Below are positions 34,860-44,280 of a stretch of DNA of 64,000 nt, piece after piece. Each line of letters starts with the position of its first letter. The first letter of the stretch is position 1. Made by a program: the position numbers and the translations under genes. The notes under the pieces are model-generated. The model was given only the letters and a program-made list of their open reading frames with translations, had not been told where the DNA came from and did no database searches. This DNA is from HKCCE3408 sp039191215 (lineage in GTDB: Bacteria > Pseudomonadota > Alphaproteobacteria > Rhodobacterales > Rhodobacteraceae): contig JBCCXT010000005.1 in assembly GCA_039191215.1 (NCBI GenBank), forward strand, positions 37,177 to 101,176. Reading direction: 5' to 3'.

Positions 34860-37232
34860 ATGACTGACGCCACCATCAAGGACGCCATCCTCCGCCACCT
34901 GACCTATTCCGTCGGCAAAGATGCAGATCATGCGCAAGTGCATGATTGGCGTATGGCGCTGAGCCACGCTGTACGGGACCAAATGATCGACAGTTGGTTT
35001 GAGGCTACGCGCCGGACCTATGCCAGCGGCGCTAAGCGGGTTTACTACCTGTCGATGGAGTTCCTGATCGGGAGGCTTTTGGAAGACGGCATCGTGAATT
35101 TGCGTCTTCTCGATCAGGTGCAAACGGCGATGTCCGAGCTGGGGCTCGATTTCGATTCAGTCGTCCATGACGAACCGGACGCAGCACTTGGCAATGGCGG
35201 GCTCGGTCGCTTGGCGGCCTGCTTTTTGGAATCCCTGTCAACAATCGGCTGCCCGGCCTACGGCTATGGCATCCGTTATGAACATGGGCTTTTTAAGCAA
35301 TCAATCCTTGAGGGCCGCCAGATGGAGGCACCCGAGACCTGGCTTGAACAGCCCCATCCGTGGGAATTTGAGCGCCCCGAGGTGCGCTACCGGGTGGGCT
35401 TTGGCGGGGTTGTCGCCGAAGCCGGAACACAAGCGGTCTGGTCGCCCGCCGAAGCGGTTGATGCGCAGGCCTTTGACACGCCTGTTGTGGGCTGGCAGGG
35501 GCGATGGGCCAATACCTTGCGGCTCTGGTCCGGCAAAGCGGTCGCGGCGTTTGATCTGGATCGCTTTAATCGCGGCGAATATGCGGGCGCGGCCGAACCC
35601 GAAGCCGGTGCGCGCACGCTTAGCCGGGTTCTCTACCCAGATGACACCACCGATCAGGGTAAAGAGCTACGGCTGAAGCAGGAGTACTTCTTCACCGCGG
35701 CATCGCTGAGCGACATTTTGCGCCGCTTTGAAGAAGAACACGGTGATTTCAAAGGCCTGCCCAGTAAGGTTGCGATCCAACTGAACGACACACATCCCGC
35801 GATTGCCGGGCCCGAGCTTGTCCGGCTGCTGCATGACATACGCGGTTTGGGCTTTGTTGAGGCGGTGGAGATCGCGCGGGCGACGCTCAACTATACCAAT
35901 CACACGCTGCTGCCCGAAGCGCTCGAATCCTGGTCGGAAGGGTTGATGGGCAAGCTTTTGCCGCGGCATCTGACGCTGATCGACCGCATCGACGCGCTGC
36001 ATGCGAAGGAAAACCCGACACGCAAAATCTCTGCGCGCGACCATGGTCAGGTCCGAATGGGTGAATTGAGCTTCATGATGGCGCAGAAGGTCAACGGCGT
36101 CTCCGCGCTGCATACGGAATTGATGAAAAGCACCGTATTCGCGGAGCTGCATCGACTGCATCCGGAAAAAATTGTCAACCAGACCAACGGTGTTACACCA
36201 CGACGCTGGCTTTTGAATTGCAATCACAGGCTCAGCGGGCTGATCACCGATGCCATAGGTGAGGGTTGGGTCGATGACCTGGAGACACTGAGCGGTCTGG
36301 AAACGCATCTCGACGATGCCGGTTTTTTGACCGACTACGCCGCTGCAAAGGCGGCCAACAAAACCGATCTGGCCGCGCATCTAAGTGAACATCAGGGCAT
36401 AAACCTCGACCCCACTTGGATGTTTGATGTTCAGATCAAGCGGATGCACGAATATAAGCGCCAGCATCTCAACATTTTGGAGGCCATTGCACTTTGGCAG
36501 GCGATGCGCGACAGCCCAAATGCCGGCTGGGTCCCGCGCGTGAAGATTTTCGCAGGCAAAGCGGCACCTGGATACTTCTTCGCCAAAGATATCATCCGGC
36601 TGATCAATGACGTGGCCCATGTCGTTAACGCAGACCCGGCAACACGCGACCTTTTGCAGATCGCGTTTTTGCCCAATTACAACGTGACCTTAGCGGAAAG
36701 ACTCATTCCAGCTTCTGATCTTAGCGAACAGATATCCACAGCCGGAAAGGAAGCCTCCGGGACCGGCAACATGAAGTTTGCTTTGAACGGTGCGCCGACG
36801 ATCGGCACGCTTGACGGTGCCAATGTTGAAATTCGCGACCGCGTCGGTTCGGAGAATTTCTTTCTGTTTGGCATGACGGTCGATGAGGTTGTCGCACGCC
36901 GTAAAGTTCCCGATCACGCGGCCCAGGCAATTGCCGGTGACCCGCGCCTGGCACGTGCGCTGGCCACCATTCGTGAAGGGTTGTGGAGCCCCGGTGAACC
37001 CGGCCGCTACGGCCACATCGCCGACAACATCTCAGGCGCGGATTACTTTCTGGTCGCCTCTGATTTCACCGATTACTGGCGCGCACAACGCGCGGTCGAT
37101 CAGGCTTATGCGACCCCGCAGACCTGGACGCGGATGGCAGCCCTTAACACGGCGCGCTCGGGCTGGTTTTCGTCGGATCGCACAATTCGCGGCTATATGC
37201 ACGATATCTGGGGCGCGACCGCAGTATCCTGA
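34860..37232 (+). CDS. glgP: glycogen phosphorylase
   Basis: 790 residues, normal length. Releases glucose-1-phosphate from glycogen. The GT35 sequence is clear throughout: VYYLSMEFLIGRLLEDGIVN, ALGNGGLGRLAACFLESLST, LNDTHPAIAGPELVRLLHD, QTNGVTPRRWLLNCNH, and the pyridoxal-phosphate lysine in KEASGTGNMKFALNGAPTIG. AGGAAG five bases before the ATG at 34860 fixes the start. First gene of the glycogen operon; 43 bases before glgB. Confidence 0.97.
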   Translation: MTDATIKDAILRHLTYSVGKDADHAQVHDWRMALSHAVRDQMIDSWFEATRRTYASGAKRVYYLSMEFLIGRLLEDGIVNLRLLDQVQTAMSELGLDFDSVVHDEPDAALGNGGLGRLAACFLESLSTIGCPAYGYGIRYEHGLFKQSILEGRQMEAPETWLEQPHPWEFERPEVRYRVGFGGVVAEAGTQAVWSPAEAVDAQAFDTPVVGWQGRWANTLRLWSGKAVAAFDLDRFNRGEYAGAAEPEAGARTLSRVLYPDDTTDQGKELRLKQEYFFTAASLSDILRRFEEEHGDFKGLPSKVAIQLNDTHPAIAGPELVRLLHDIRGLGFVEAVEIARATLNYTNHTLLPEALESWSEGLMGKLLPRHLTLIDRIDALHAKENPTRKISARDHGQVRMGELSFMMAQKVNGVSALHTELMKSTVFAELHRLHPEKIVNQTNGVTPRRWLLNCNHRLSGLITDAIGEGWVDDLETLSGLETHLDDAGFLTDYAAAKAANKTDLAAHLSEHQGINLDPTWMFDVQIKRMHEYKRQHLNILEAIALWQAMRDSPNAGWVPRVKIFAGKAAPGYFFAKDIIRLINDVAHVVNADPATRDLLQIAFLPNYNVTLAERLIPASDLSEQISTAGKEASGTGNMKFALNGAPTIGTLDGANVEIRDRVGSENFFLFGMTVDEVVARRKVPDHAAQAIAGDPRLARALATIREGLWSPGEPGRYGHIADNISGADYFLVASDFTDYWRAQRAVDQAYATPQTWTRMAALNTARSGWFSSDRTIRGYMHDIWGATAVS

Positions 37233-37275
37233 CGTGGCGGTTGAATGCGCCCGCCAATCGTTTACCCTTTAGGCG

Positions 37276-39477
37276 ATGGAGGACGCAGCACCCGTGAATT
37301 ACCCTGTTGGCTCGGCAGAGGAATTTGCCGACCTTCGCGCCGGGCGCCATGGCGATCCGTTCGCGCTGCTCGGGCCCCAGACCCGCGGGCGCTCAACCTG
37401 GCTGACCGTCTTTGATCCTGGCGCCGAAGAGATGGTCGCGCGATCCGGCGGAAGGCGCTATGTACTCGAACCGATACTGAATTATCCCGGGGTGTTCCAA
37501 GGCAAAATCCCAAAAGTGCGGCCCTATGTGCTGGAAGGCCGCAATGCGCTTGGCCATAGCTGGCAGATCGAAGACCCGTACCGCTTTGGCCCGGTGATCG
37601 GAGCGCAGGACGAATACTATCTTGGCGAGGGCAGCCACCGCCGGCTGTGGCAGGTCCTTGGCGCCCATGTCATGACCCACCAAGATGTCATCGGCACGCA
37701 TTTTGCGGTTTGGGCGCCGAATGCAAGGCGTGTGTCGGTTGTGGGCGCGTTCAATGCCTGGGACGGTCGCCGACACGCCATGCGCCAGCGCGGCCAAACC
37801 GGTGTGTGGGAGATCTTTCTGCCTCATATCGGCGACGGCGCCACCTACAAATACGAAATTTTGAGTGCCTCCGGGCAAGTCCTGCCGCTTAAGGCCGATC
37901 CGTGTGGTTTTGGATCGGAACACGCGCCCTCTAATGCCAGCATTGTGCGCGACATCGGCGGCTACGGCTGGTCTGATCGGGCATGGATGCAGGAACGGCC
38001 GATGCGAAACGGCCGTGAAGCGCCCATTTCGATCTACGAGGTTCATCTTGCGTCCTGGCGCCGCAAGGAAGGTGGGCGCTATATCTCCTACCGCGAGGCC
38101 GCCGAAGAGCTTGTGGATTACGCCGTCGAAATGGGCTTTACCCATCTCGAGTTCCTGCCGCTCAGCGAATTTCCGTTTGACGGCTCCTGGGGATATCAGC
38201 CTGTGGGCATGTTTGCGCCCACAATCCGGCACGGGCCGCCGCATGAGTTTCGTGACCTGATCAATGCCGCCCATCGCGCGGGCCTAGGCGTGATCCTGGA
38301 TTGGGTGCCCGGGCACTTTCCGACCGATGCGCATGGCTTGGGTCAATTCGACGGCACAGCCCTTTATGAACATGCCGATCCGCGCGAGGGCTTTCACCAC
38401 GACTGGAACACTTTGATCTTCAACTATGGCCGCCGGGAGGTGCGGAACTACCTGATTTCAAACGCGCTTTACTGGCTGGAGGAGTACCATGCCGACGGGC
38501 TGCGCGTCGATGCGGTCGCCTCGATGCTTTACCGCGATTACTCGCGCGAAGAGGGCGAATGGGTGCCCAATGAAGACGGAGGCCGAGAAAATTACGAAGC
38601 TATCGGCATGCTGCAGACGATGAACAGCACCGTTTATGGCGAATGCCCCGGCATCCTGACCGCGGCCGAAGAATCGACCTCTTATCCACAGGTCTCGGCA
38701 CCGGTCGATCAGGGCGGGCTGGGCTTTGGCTATAAGTGGAACATGGGCTGGATGAACGACACGCTTGATTACATGACGCGTGAACCCATCCACCGCAGCC
38801 ATCACCATCATCAGATGACCTTCGGCATGCATTATGCCTTCTCCGAGAACTTTATTCTGCCGCTCAGCCATGACGAGGTCGTGCATGGCAAAGGCTCAAT
38901 CCTGGGCCGAATGCCCGGCGATCCCTGGCAGCGCTTCGCCAATCTGCGCGCCTATTACGGGTTTATGTGGGGCCATCCCGGCAAGAAACTTCTCTTCATG
39001 GGTCAGGAATTCGGCCAGTCGGAGGAATGGAACCACGAGGGTGAATTGCCGTGGCATTACGCCCAAACGCCCGCGCATTCAGGCGTCGCAAACCTTGTTC
39101 GCGATCTAAACCGTATCTACCGGGAGGCGCCCGCGCTGCACCGCTTTGACGCGGTGCCCGAAGGCTTTGAGTGGATCGAGGCCAATGACGCGACCGCTTC
39201 AATCTACGCCTGGCTCAGGCGGGGTCATGCGCGCGACGCGCCTGTGGTTGTTGTGTCGAACTTCACCCCCGTCCCGCGCGAGGGCTACCGACTTGGCGTG
39301 CCGCATGCCGGGCGTTGGCACGAGATACTCAATACGGATGCCGCCGGTTACGGCGGTTCCAACCTCGGCAATGGCGGCAGCGTCGTTGCCGACGAGATCG
39401 CCCATCAAGGCCAGCGTGCAAGCGTTGAGATCACCATACCTCCGCTTGCCACGCTGTTTTTCATGGGCGGCGGCTAA
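37276..39477 (+). CDS. glgB: 1,4-alpha-glucan branching enzyme
   Basis: 733 residues. GH13 enzyme that moves glucan chain ends to form alpha-1,6 branches. An N-terminal CBM48-type domain (GTHFAVWAPNARRVSVVGAF) precedes the barrel. Catalytic residues: Asp in DGLRVDAVASMLYRDY, Glu in LTAAEESTSYPQVS, and the HD pair in LPLSHDEVVHGK. A C-terminal beta domain ends the protein. The ATG at 37276 is used; an internal GTG six codons on, with GGAGG 11 bases upstream, is an alternative. Confidence 0.96.
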   Translation: MEDAAPVNYPVGSAEEFADLRAGRHGDPFALLGPQTRGRSTWLTVFDPGAEEMVARSGGRRYVLEPILNYPGVFQGKIPKVRPYVLEGRNALGHSWQIEDPYRFGPVIGAQDEYYLGEGSHRRLWQVLGAHVMTHQDVIGTHFAVWAPNARRVSVVGAFNAWDGRRHAMRQRGQTGVWEIFLPHIGDGATYKYEILSASGQVLPLKADPCGFGSEHAPSNASIVRDIGGYGWSDRAWMQERPMRNGREAPISIYEVHLASWRRKEGGRYISYREAAEELVDYAVEMGFTHLEFLPLSEFPFDGSWGYQPVGMFAPTIRHGPPHEFRDLINAAHRAGLGVILDWVPGHFPTDAHGLGQFDGTALYEHADPREGFHHDWNTLIFNYGRREVRNYLISNALYWLEEYHADGLRVDAVASMLYRDYSREEGEWVPNEDGGRENYEAIGMLQTMNSTVYGECPGILTAAEESTSYPQVSAPVDQGGLGFGYKWNMGWMNDTLDYMTREPIHRSHHHHQMTFGMHYAFSENFILPLSHDEVVHGKGSILGRMPGDPWQRFANLRAYYGFMWGHPGKKLLFMGQEFGQSEEWNHEGELPWHYAQTPAHSGVANLVRDLNRIYREAPALHRFDAVPEGFEWIEANDATASIYAWLRRGHARDAPVVVVSNFTPVPREGYRLGVPHAGRWHEILNTDAAGYGGSNLGNGGSVVADEIAHQGQRASVEITIPPLATLFFMGGG

Positions 39478-39497
39478 AACGGATGGGAGGTCCGGAC

Positions 39498-40790
39498 ATG
39501 ATGCACGATCGAGAGCGGCTGCAATTGGCCAGGACCGAAAGACTGTCGAAACGGGCCATGGCGTTTGTCTTGGCCGGCGGCCGCGGCAGTCGACTGAAAG
39601 AGCTAACCGATTCCCGTGCAAAACCGGCTGTGTATTTCGGCGGAAAGACACGGATCATCGATTTTGCTCTATCCAATGCGCTCAATTCCGGCATTCGGAA
39701 AATGGCGATTGCGACCCAATACAAGGCCCATTCCCTGATCCGCCATTGCCAACGAGGTTGGAATTTCTTCCGCGCCGAACGCAATGAATACTTGGATATT
39801 CTACCGGCAAGCCAGCGCGTGGATGAAAACAAATGGTATCTCGGCACCGCTGACGCGGTAACTCAAAATATCGATATCGTCGACAGCTATGACATTGATT
39901 ATGTTGTTATTCTTGCGGGTGATCATATCTACAAGATGGATTATGAGGTGATGTTGCAGCACCATGTCGAAAGCGGTGCGGATGTCACGGTTGGCTGTTT
40001 GACGGTGCCCCGCGCCGAAGCCTCGGCCTTTGGTGTGATGGCGGTGGATGCAGCGGATCGCATCACGTCGTTCCTGGAAAAGCCCGCTGATCCGCCCGGC
40101 ACGCCCGAGGATCTTAGCGTCGCGCTTGCCTCCATGGGCATCTATGTGTTCAGCTGGCGGTTTTTGCGGCAAATGCTGCTCGAAGACGCCGCCGACAAAG
40201 ACAGCGCGCATGATTTTGGCCAGGACATCATTCCCCGGATTGTGCGCGACGGGACTGCCCAAGCGCACCGCTTCGATGATAGCTGCGTGCGCGGCAGCAT
40301 CAAAGCGCCGGCCTATTGGCGCGATGTCGGCACCGTCGATGCGTTCTGGAAGGCCAATATCGATCTGACGGATTTCACGCCCGATCTCGATTTATGGGAT
40401 AACTCCTGGCCGATCTGGACCTATTCCGAGATCGTGCCCCCGGCCAAATTCATCCATGATGAGAAGGACAGGCGCGGGCTTGCGGTCAGTTCGATGATCG
40501 CAGGCGGATGCATCGTCTCCGGCTCGGAAATTAGGCAATCGCTGCTTTTTACAAACTGTCACACCAATTCTTACGCGTCGCTCGATCAAGTTGTGGCCCT
40601 GCCGCACGTGGTCGTGAACCGTTCTGCCCGCCTGACGCGCTGCGTCATTGACCGCGGCGTCGAGATCCCCGAAGGCCTGATTGTCGGTGAAGACATCCAG
40701 GAGGATCAGAAGTGGTTTCGGGTAACCGAAAGCGGGGTGACGTTGATCACAAAACCGATGCTGGACAAGCGGGCGGCGGCACTGGACTGA
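39498..40790 (+). CDS. glgC: glucose-1-phosphate adenylyltransferase
   Basis: 430 residues. Makes ADP-glucose, the glycogen precursor, from ATP and glucose-1-phosphate. Visible: nucleotide-binding MAFVLAGGRGSRLKELTDSR then AKPAVYFGGKTRIIDFALSN, the QYKAHSLIRHCQRGW block, AGDHIYKMDY, and the C-terminal left-handed helix domain. GGGAGG seven bases before the ATG at 39498 supports this start over an in-frame ATG at 39483. The glgA frame opens inside its final 79 bases. Confidence 0.96.
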   Translation: MMHDRERLQLARTERLSKRAMAFVLAGGRGSRLKELTDSRAKPAVYFGGKTRIIDFALSNALNSGIRKMAIATQYKAHSLIRHCQRGWNFFRAERNEYLDILPASQRVDENKWYLGTADAVTQNIDIVDSYDIDYVVILAGDHIYKMDYEVMLQHHVESGADVTVGCLTVPRAEASAFGVMAVDAADRITSFLEKPADPPGTPEDLSVALASMGIYVFSWRFLRQMLLEDAADKDSAHDFGQDIIPRIVRDGTAQAHRFDDSCVRGSIKAPAYWRDVGTVDAFWKANIDLTDFTPDLDLWDNSWPIWTYSEIVPPAKFIHDEKDRRGLAVSSMIAGGCIVSGSEIRQSLLFTNCHTNSYASLDQVVALPHVVVNRSARLTRCVIDRGVEIPEGLIVGEDIQEDQKWFRVTESGVTLITKPMLDKRAAALD

Positions 40791-42196
40791 GCCTGCGGGT
40801 TCTTTCGGTTGCGTCCGAATGTGTGCCGCTAGTCAAGACCGGCGGCCTGGCGGATGTGGCAGGCGCCCTGCCGGCCGCTCTGGCGCCTGAAGGGATCGAA
40901 GTTGCCACATTGATCCCGGCCTATCGGTCGGTGATCGAAGCAGCCGGTGACACGCGGGAAGTGGCCGATTTGGGCACGCTTTTTCGCGGCCCGGCGCGGC
41001 TTTTGCAGGGCCGCCTCGGCAGCCACCCGCTTTACCTGCTCGACGCACCGCATCTTTTTGATCGTGATGGCAAAATTTATCTCGACCCAAAGGGCGAGGA
41101 TTGGCCCGACAACCCAAAGCGCTTTGCCGCACTGTCACTTGTGGCGGCGCGGATTGGTGCGGACGGCATCGCCGGGTGGCGGCCACAGGTTCTGCATCTG
41201 CACGATTGGCAAGCCGGTTTAACGCCGATCTATCTCCGCCAAATGGGCGCAGAAGCGCGCGTCGGTACACTCATGACGATCCACAACATCGCCTTTCAGG
41301 GTCTCGCCCTGCCCACAATGGTCGATGAACTGGCCCTTCCACGTAGCGCGTTCAATCCGCAAGGCTATGAGTTTTATGGCAAAATCTCTGCCCTGAAGGC
41401 AGGGATCGTTTTCGCCGATGCCGTCTCAACGGTGAGCCCGACTTACGCCCGCGAATTGATGACCGAGGATTTCGGCATGGGGCTCGACGGTGTCTTGCGC
41501 ACGCGGCGCGCGGATTTTAGCGGCATCCTAAACGGGATCGATGAGGCCGTTTGGGCCCCGCCCTATAAGACGCCAAAGGGAAAGGCCGCGCAAAAGAAGG
41601 CGCTGCAGGCGCATATGGGTCTGCCTGCTGGCACCGGGCCGCTTCTGGTTGTGGTCTCGCGGCTGACCGAGCAAAAGGGCCTCGATCTCCTGCTCGCCGC
41701 GATGCCGGAGTTTCTCGAAGCGGGCGGTCAATTGGCGGTGCTGGGAACGGGTGATCCAAAGCTGGAACGGGCGTTTCAGGATGCCGCTGACAGGAATGAA
41801 AATGTGGCTGTGGAGATCACTTACAACGAAGCGCTGGCACAGCTCTTGATCACCGGCGGCGATGCAATCGCGGTGCCATCGCGGTTTGAGCCCTGCGGTC
41901 TGACCCAGCTTTACGGCTTGCGCTTCGGCACCTTACCGTTGGTTGCGCTGACCGGTGGGCTGGCCGACACGGTCATCCCGGCAAATGTGGCTGCGCGAAA
42001 GGCCGGGGTGGCCACGGGTTTCCAGTTTTACCCAATCACCGCCCAAGGCCTGCGCGACGCGCTCAGTCAATTGGTTGCCACCTATGCCGACGCCAAGCTC
42101 TGGTCCAAAATGCAGCGCAATGCGATGGCCCATCCGGTCGGTTGGTCGGCCAGTGCAGGCGCCTACGGCCGCTTGCTGAGGTCACTTGCGAAGTGA
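40712..42196 (+). CDS. glgA: glycogen synthase (ADP-glucose)
   Basis: 494 residues from the GTG at 40712; GT5 enzyme extending glycogen chains with ADP-glucose. The family N-terminus LRVLSVASECVPLVKTGGLA (with the substrate-binding KTGGL) begins only at about residue 28, but no ATG, GTG or TTG lies between, and AGGAGG sits seven bases before the GTG. The start may thus add an atypical 25-residue leader, or a CTG near 40,785 is used. C-terminal motifs VPSRFEPCGLTQLYGLRFGT and LTGGLADTV are intact. Overlaps glgC by 79 bases. Confidence 0.94.
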   Translation: MVSGNRKRGDVDHKTDAGQAGGGTGLSLRVLSVASECVPLVKTGGLADVAGALPAALAPEGIEVATLIPAYRSVIEAAGDTREVADLGTLFRGPARLLQGRLGSHPLYLLDAPHLFDRDGKIYLDPKGEDWPDNPKRFAALSLVAARIGADGIAGWRPQVLHLHDWQAGLTPIYLRQMGAEARVGTLMTIHNIAFQGLALPTMVDELALPRSAFNPQGYEFYGKISALKAGIVFADAVSTVSPTYARELMTEDFGMGLDGVLRTRRADFSGILNGIDEAVWAPPYKTPKGKAAQKKALQAHMGLPAGTGPLLVVVSRLTEQKGLDLLLAAMPEFLEAGGQLAVLGTGDPKLERAFQDAADRNENVAVEITYNEALAQLLITGGDAIAVPSRFEPCGLTQLYGLRFGTLPLVALTGGLADTVIPANVAARKAGVATGFQFYPITAQGLRDALSQLVATYADAKLWSKMQRNAMAHPVGWSASAGAYGRLLRSLAK

Positions 42197-44280
42197 CGCG
42201 GTATGGTAGCATCGAAGCGGGGAAACCGACGGAGCTCGGCGCCACATATACCGGCGAAGGGGTGAATTTCGCTGTTTTCAGCGCCACCGCATCGCAGGTT
42301 TTCGTCTGCCTATTCGATGAAGACGGGCATGAGACGCGTGTGGCCTTGCCGGAGCGGACCGGCGACATCTGGCACGGCGCAATCCCCGGGCTGACGCCGG
42401 GTGCGGCTTACGCATTGCGCGCCGACGGGCCCTATCGCCCCAACGAAGGTTTACGCTTTAACGTCAACAAGTTGCTGCTCGACCCTTACGCAAAGAGGCT
42501 GACCGATCACCTCACCTGGCACGATGCCGTACTTGGATACACCCCCGGCGGCGCAGAGGCCGACCTGAGCTTCGACCCGCGCGACAGCGCACCTTACATG
42601 CCGCGCTGCATTGTCGAGAACCCACGCCCGATCGGCCCGCCTTCAAGCGCGCGCGCCATGGAAGAGACGCTGATTTATGAGGCCCATGTCAAAGGCCTGA
42701 CCGCGCTGCACCCCGAGGTCGACCAGCGCGGCGGCTTTCTTGGCATTGCCAGCGATCCGGTCATCGACCATCTGGCCAAACTTGGCGTCACAGCGATTGA
42801 GCTTTTGCCGGTTCAAGCCTTTCTCAACGACCGCTTCTTGGTGAAAAAGGGGCTGGTCAATTATTGGGGATATCAAACACTTGGCTTTTTCGCTCCCGAT
42901 CCGCGCTACCTATCCCACGGCGCCCTGTGGGAGGTACAGCACATGGTATCGCGTCTGCATGCCGCCGGGATCGAGGTCATTTTGGACGTCGTCTATAACC
43001 ATACCGGCGAAGGCTCCGAGGCGGGGCCGACGCTCAGTTTTCGCGGGCTCGACAACCCCTCTTACTATCGGTTGATGCCGGGCGATCCGCGGCGCTACAT
43101 CAACGATACGGGAACCGGCAATACGATCAATATCGATCACCCAATGGTCTTGCGTATGATCCTGGATTCACTGCGGTATTGGGTCGAGATGATGGGGGTG
43201 GACGGGTTCCGCTTCGATCTCGGCGCAACGCTTGGGCGGACACAATCGGGCTTCGATCCGGGGGCCGCATTTTTTGATGCGGTGCGCCAGGACCCGGTCT
43301 TGGCGCGTGTCAAGCTCATTGCCGAGCCTTGGGATATCGGACCAGGCGGCTACCAGCTTGGCGCCTTCCCACACCCGTTTTCAGAGTGGAATGATGCCTA
43401 TCGCGATGGCATCAGGCGGTTCTGGCGCGGCGACGATGGAATGGTTGCACCGCTGGCCGACCGGCTCACCGGATCGGCCGGCACGTTCGATCATCGCGGG
43501 CGCGCCGCGACCTCTTCGGTGAACTTTGTCACGGCCCATGACGGCTTCACCCTGGCGGATTGGGTTTCCTACAATGCGCGCCATAACGAGGCCAATGGCG
43601 AGGGAAATCGCGACGGCCACGGTGAGAATTTCTCTGACAATATGGGGGCTGAAGGGCCGAGCGACGATCCAGAGATTCGTGCTAAGCGCCTGCAAAGGCG
43701 GCGCAATATGATGGCGACATTGCTCCTGTCGCAAGGCACACCGATGATCCTTGCCGGAGATGAGATCGGCAACAGCCAGGCGGGCAACAACAACGCTTAC
43801 GCACAGGACAACGCAACCGGTTGGGTGGAGTGGGCTGGCGCTGAGCCACTTTTCTTGCGCTTTTCGCGCCGGCTCATCGAAATTCGCGAAAACCATCCGA
43901 TCCTGCGGCAGAAACGGTTTTTGCATTCCCGCGAAAGACCCGATGATGGGCTGGCCGATCTCTTCTGGTGGCGGCCCGACGGAGAGCCGATGGGCCCGCC
44001 CGATTGGCAATCGGCTCGCCACATTCTTTGCGCAGAGCTTCGCATGGCCTCCGACACGCCCTCCTATGCCGCACGCGAGGATGCCATGTATCTGATTTTC
44101 AATCGTGGCCCGGCGACCAAGGTTGCCCTGCCGCCGGTGGCCGAACAGCGCCATTGGCGCCTGTTGTTGGACACTAGCCAAGCCGATGGTGGCCCGCGGG
44201 ACGCAAGCGCGCAGCACCTCTTGCCTGTCCCCGACAGCGCCGTCATGGCGCTTGTATTGGAAGAGCGGCTGGATGGCTGA
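42193..44280 (+). CDS. glgX: glycogen debranching enzyme GlgX
   Basis: 695 residues. GH13_11 isoamylase-type enzyme that removes short branches left by phosphorylase. N-terminal CBM48 (ELGATYTGEGVNFAVFSATA), then RADGPYRPNEGLRFNVNKLL, catalytic Asp in VDGFRFDLGATLGR, Glu in LIAEPWDIGPGGYQLGAFP and Asp in FVTAHDGFTLADWVSYNARH. The GTG start at 42193 overlaps the glgA stop by four bases (GTGA). Overlaps malQ by eight bases. Confidence 0.96.
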   Translation: MTRYGSIEAGKPTELGATYTGEGVNFAVFSATASQVFVCLFDEDGHETRVALPERTGDIWHGAIPGLTPGAAYALRADGPYRPNEGLRFNVNKLLLDPYAKRLTDHLTWHDAVLGYTPGGAEADLSFDPRDSAPYMPRCIVENPRPIGPPSSARAMEETLIYEAHVKGLTALHPEVDQRGGFLGIASDPVIDHLAKLGVTAIELLPVQAFLNDRFLVKKGLVNYWGYQTLGFFAPDPRYLSHGALWEVQHMVSRLHAAGIEVILDVVYNHTGEGSEAGPTLSFRGLDNPSYYRLMPGDPRRYINDTGTGNTINIDHPMVLRMILDSLRYWVEMMGVDGFRFDLGATLGRTQSGFDPGAAFFDAVRQDPVLARVKLIAEPWDIGPGGYQLGAFPHPFSEWNDAYRDGIRRFWRGDDGMVAPLADRLTGSAGTFDHRGRAATSSVNFVTAHDGFTLADWVSYNARHNEANGEGNRDGHGENFSDNMGAEGPSDDPEIRAKRLQRRRNMMATLLLSQGTPMILAGDEIGNSQAGNNNAYAQDNATGWVEWAGAEPLFLRFSRRLIEIRENHPILRQKRFLHSRERPDDGLADLFWWRPDGEPMGPPDWQSARHILCAELRMASDTPSYAAREDAMYLIFNRGPATKVALPPVAEQRHWRLLLDTSQADGGPRDASAQHLLPVPDSAVMALVLEERLDG

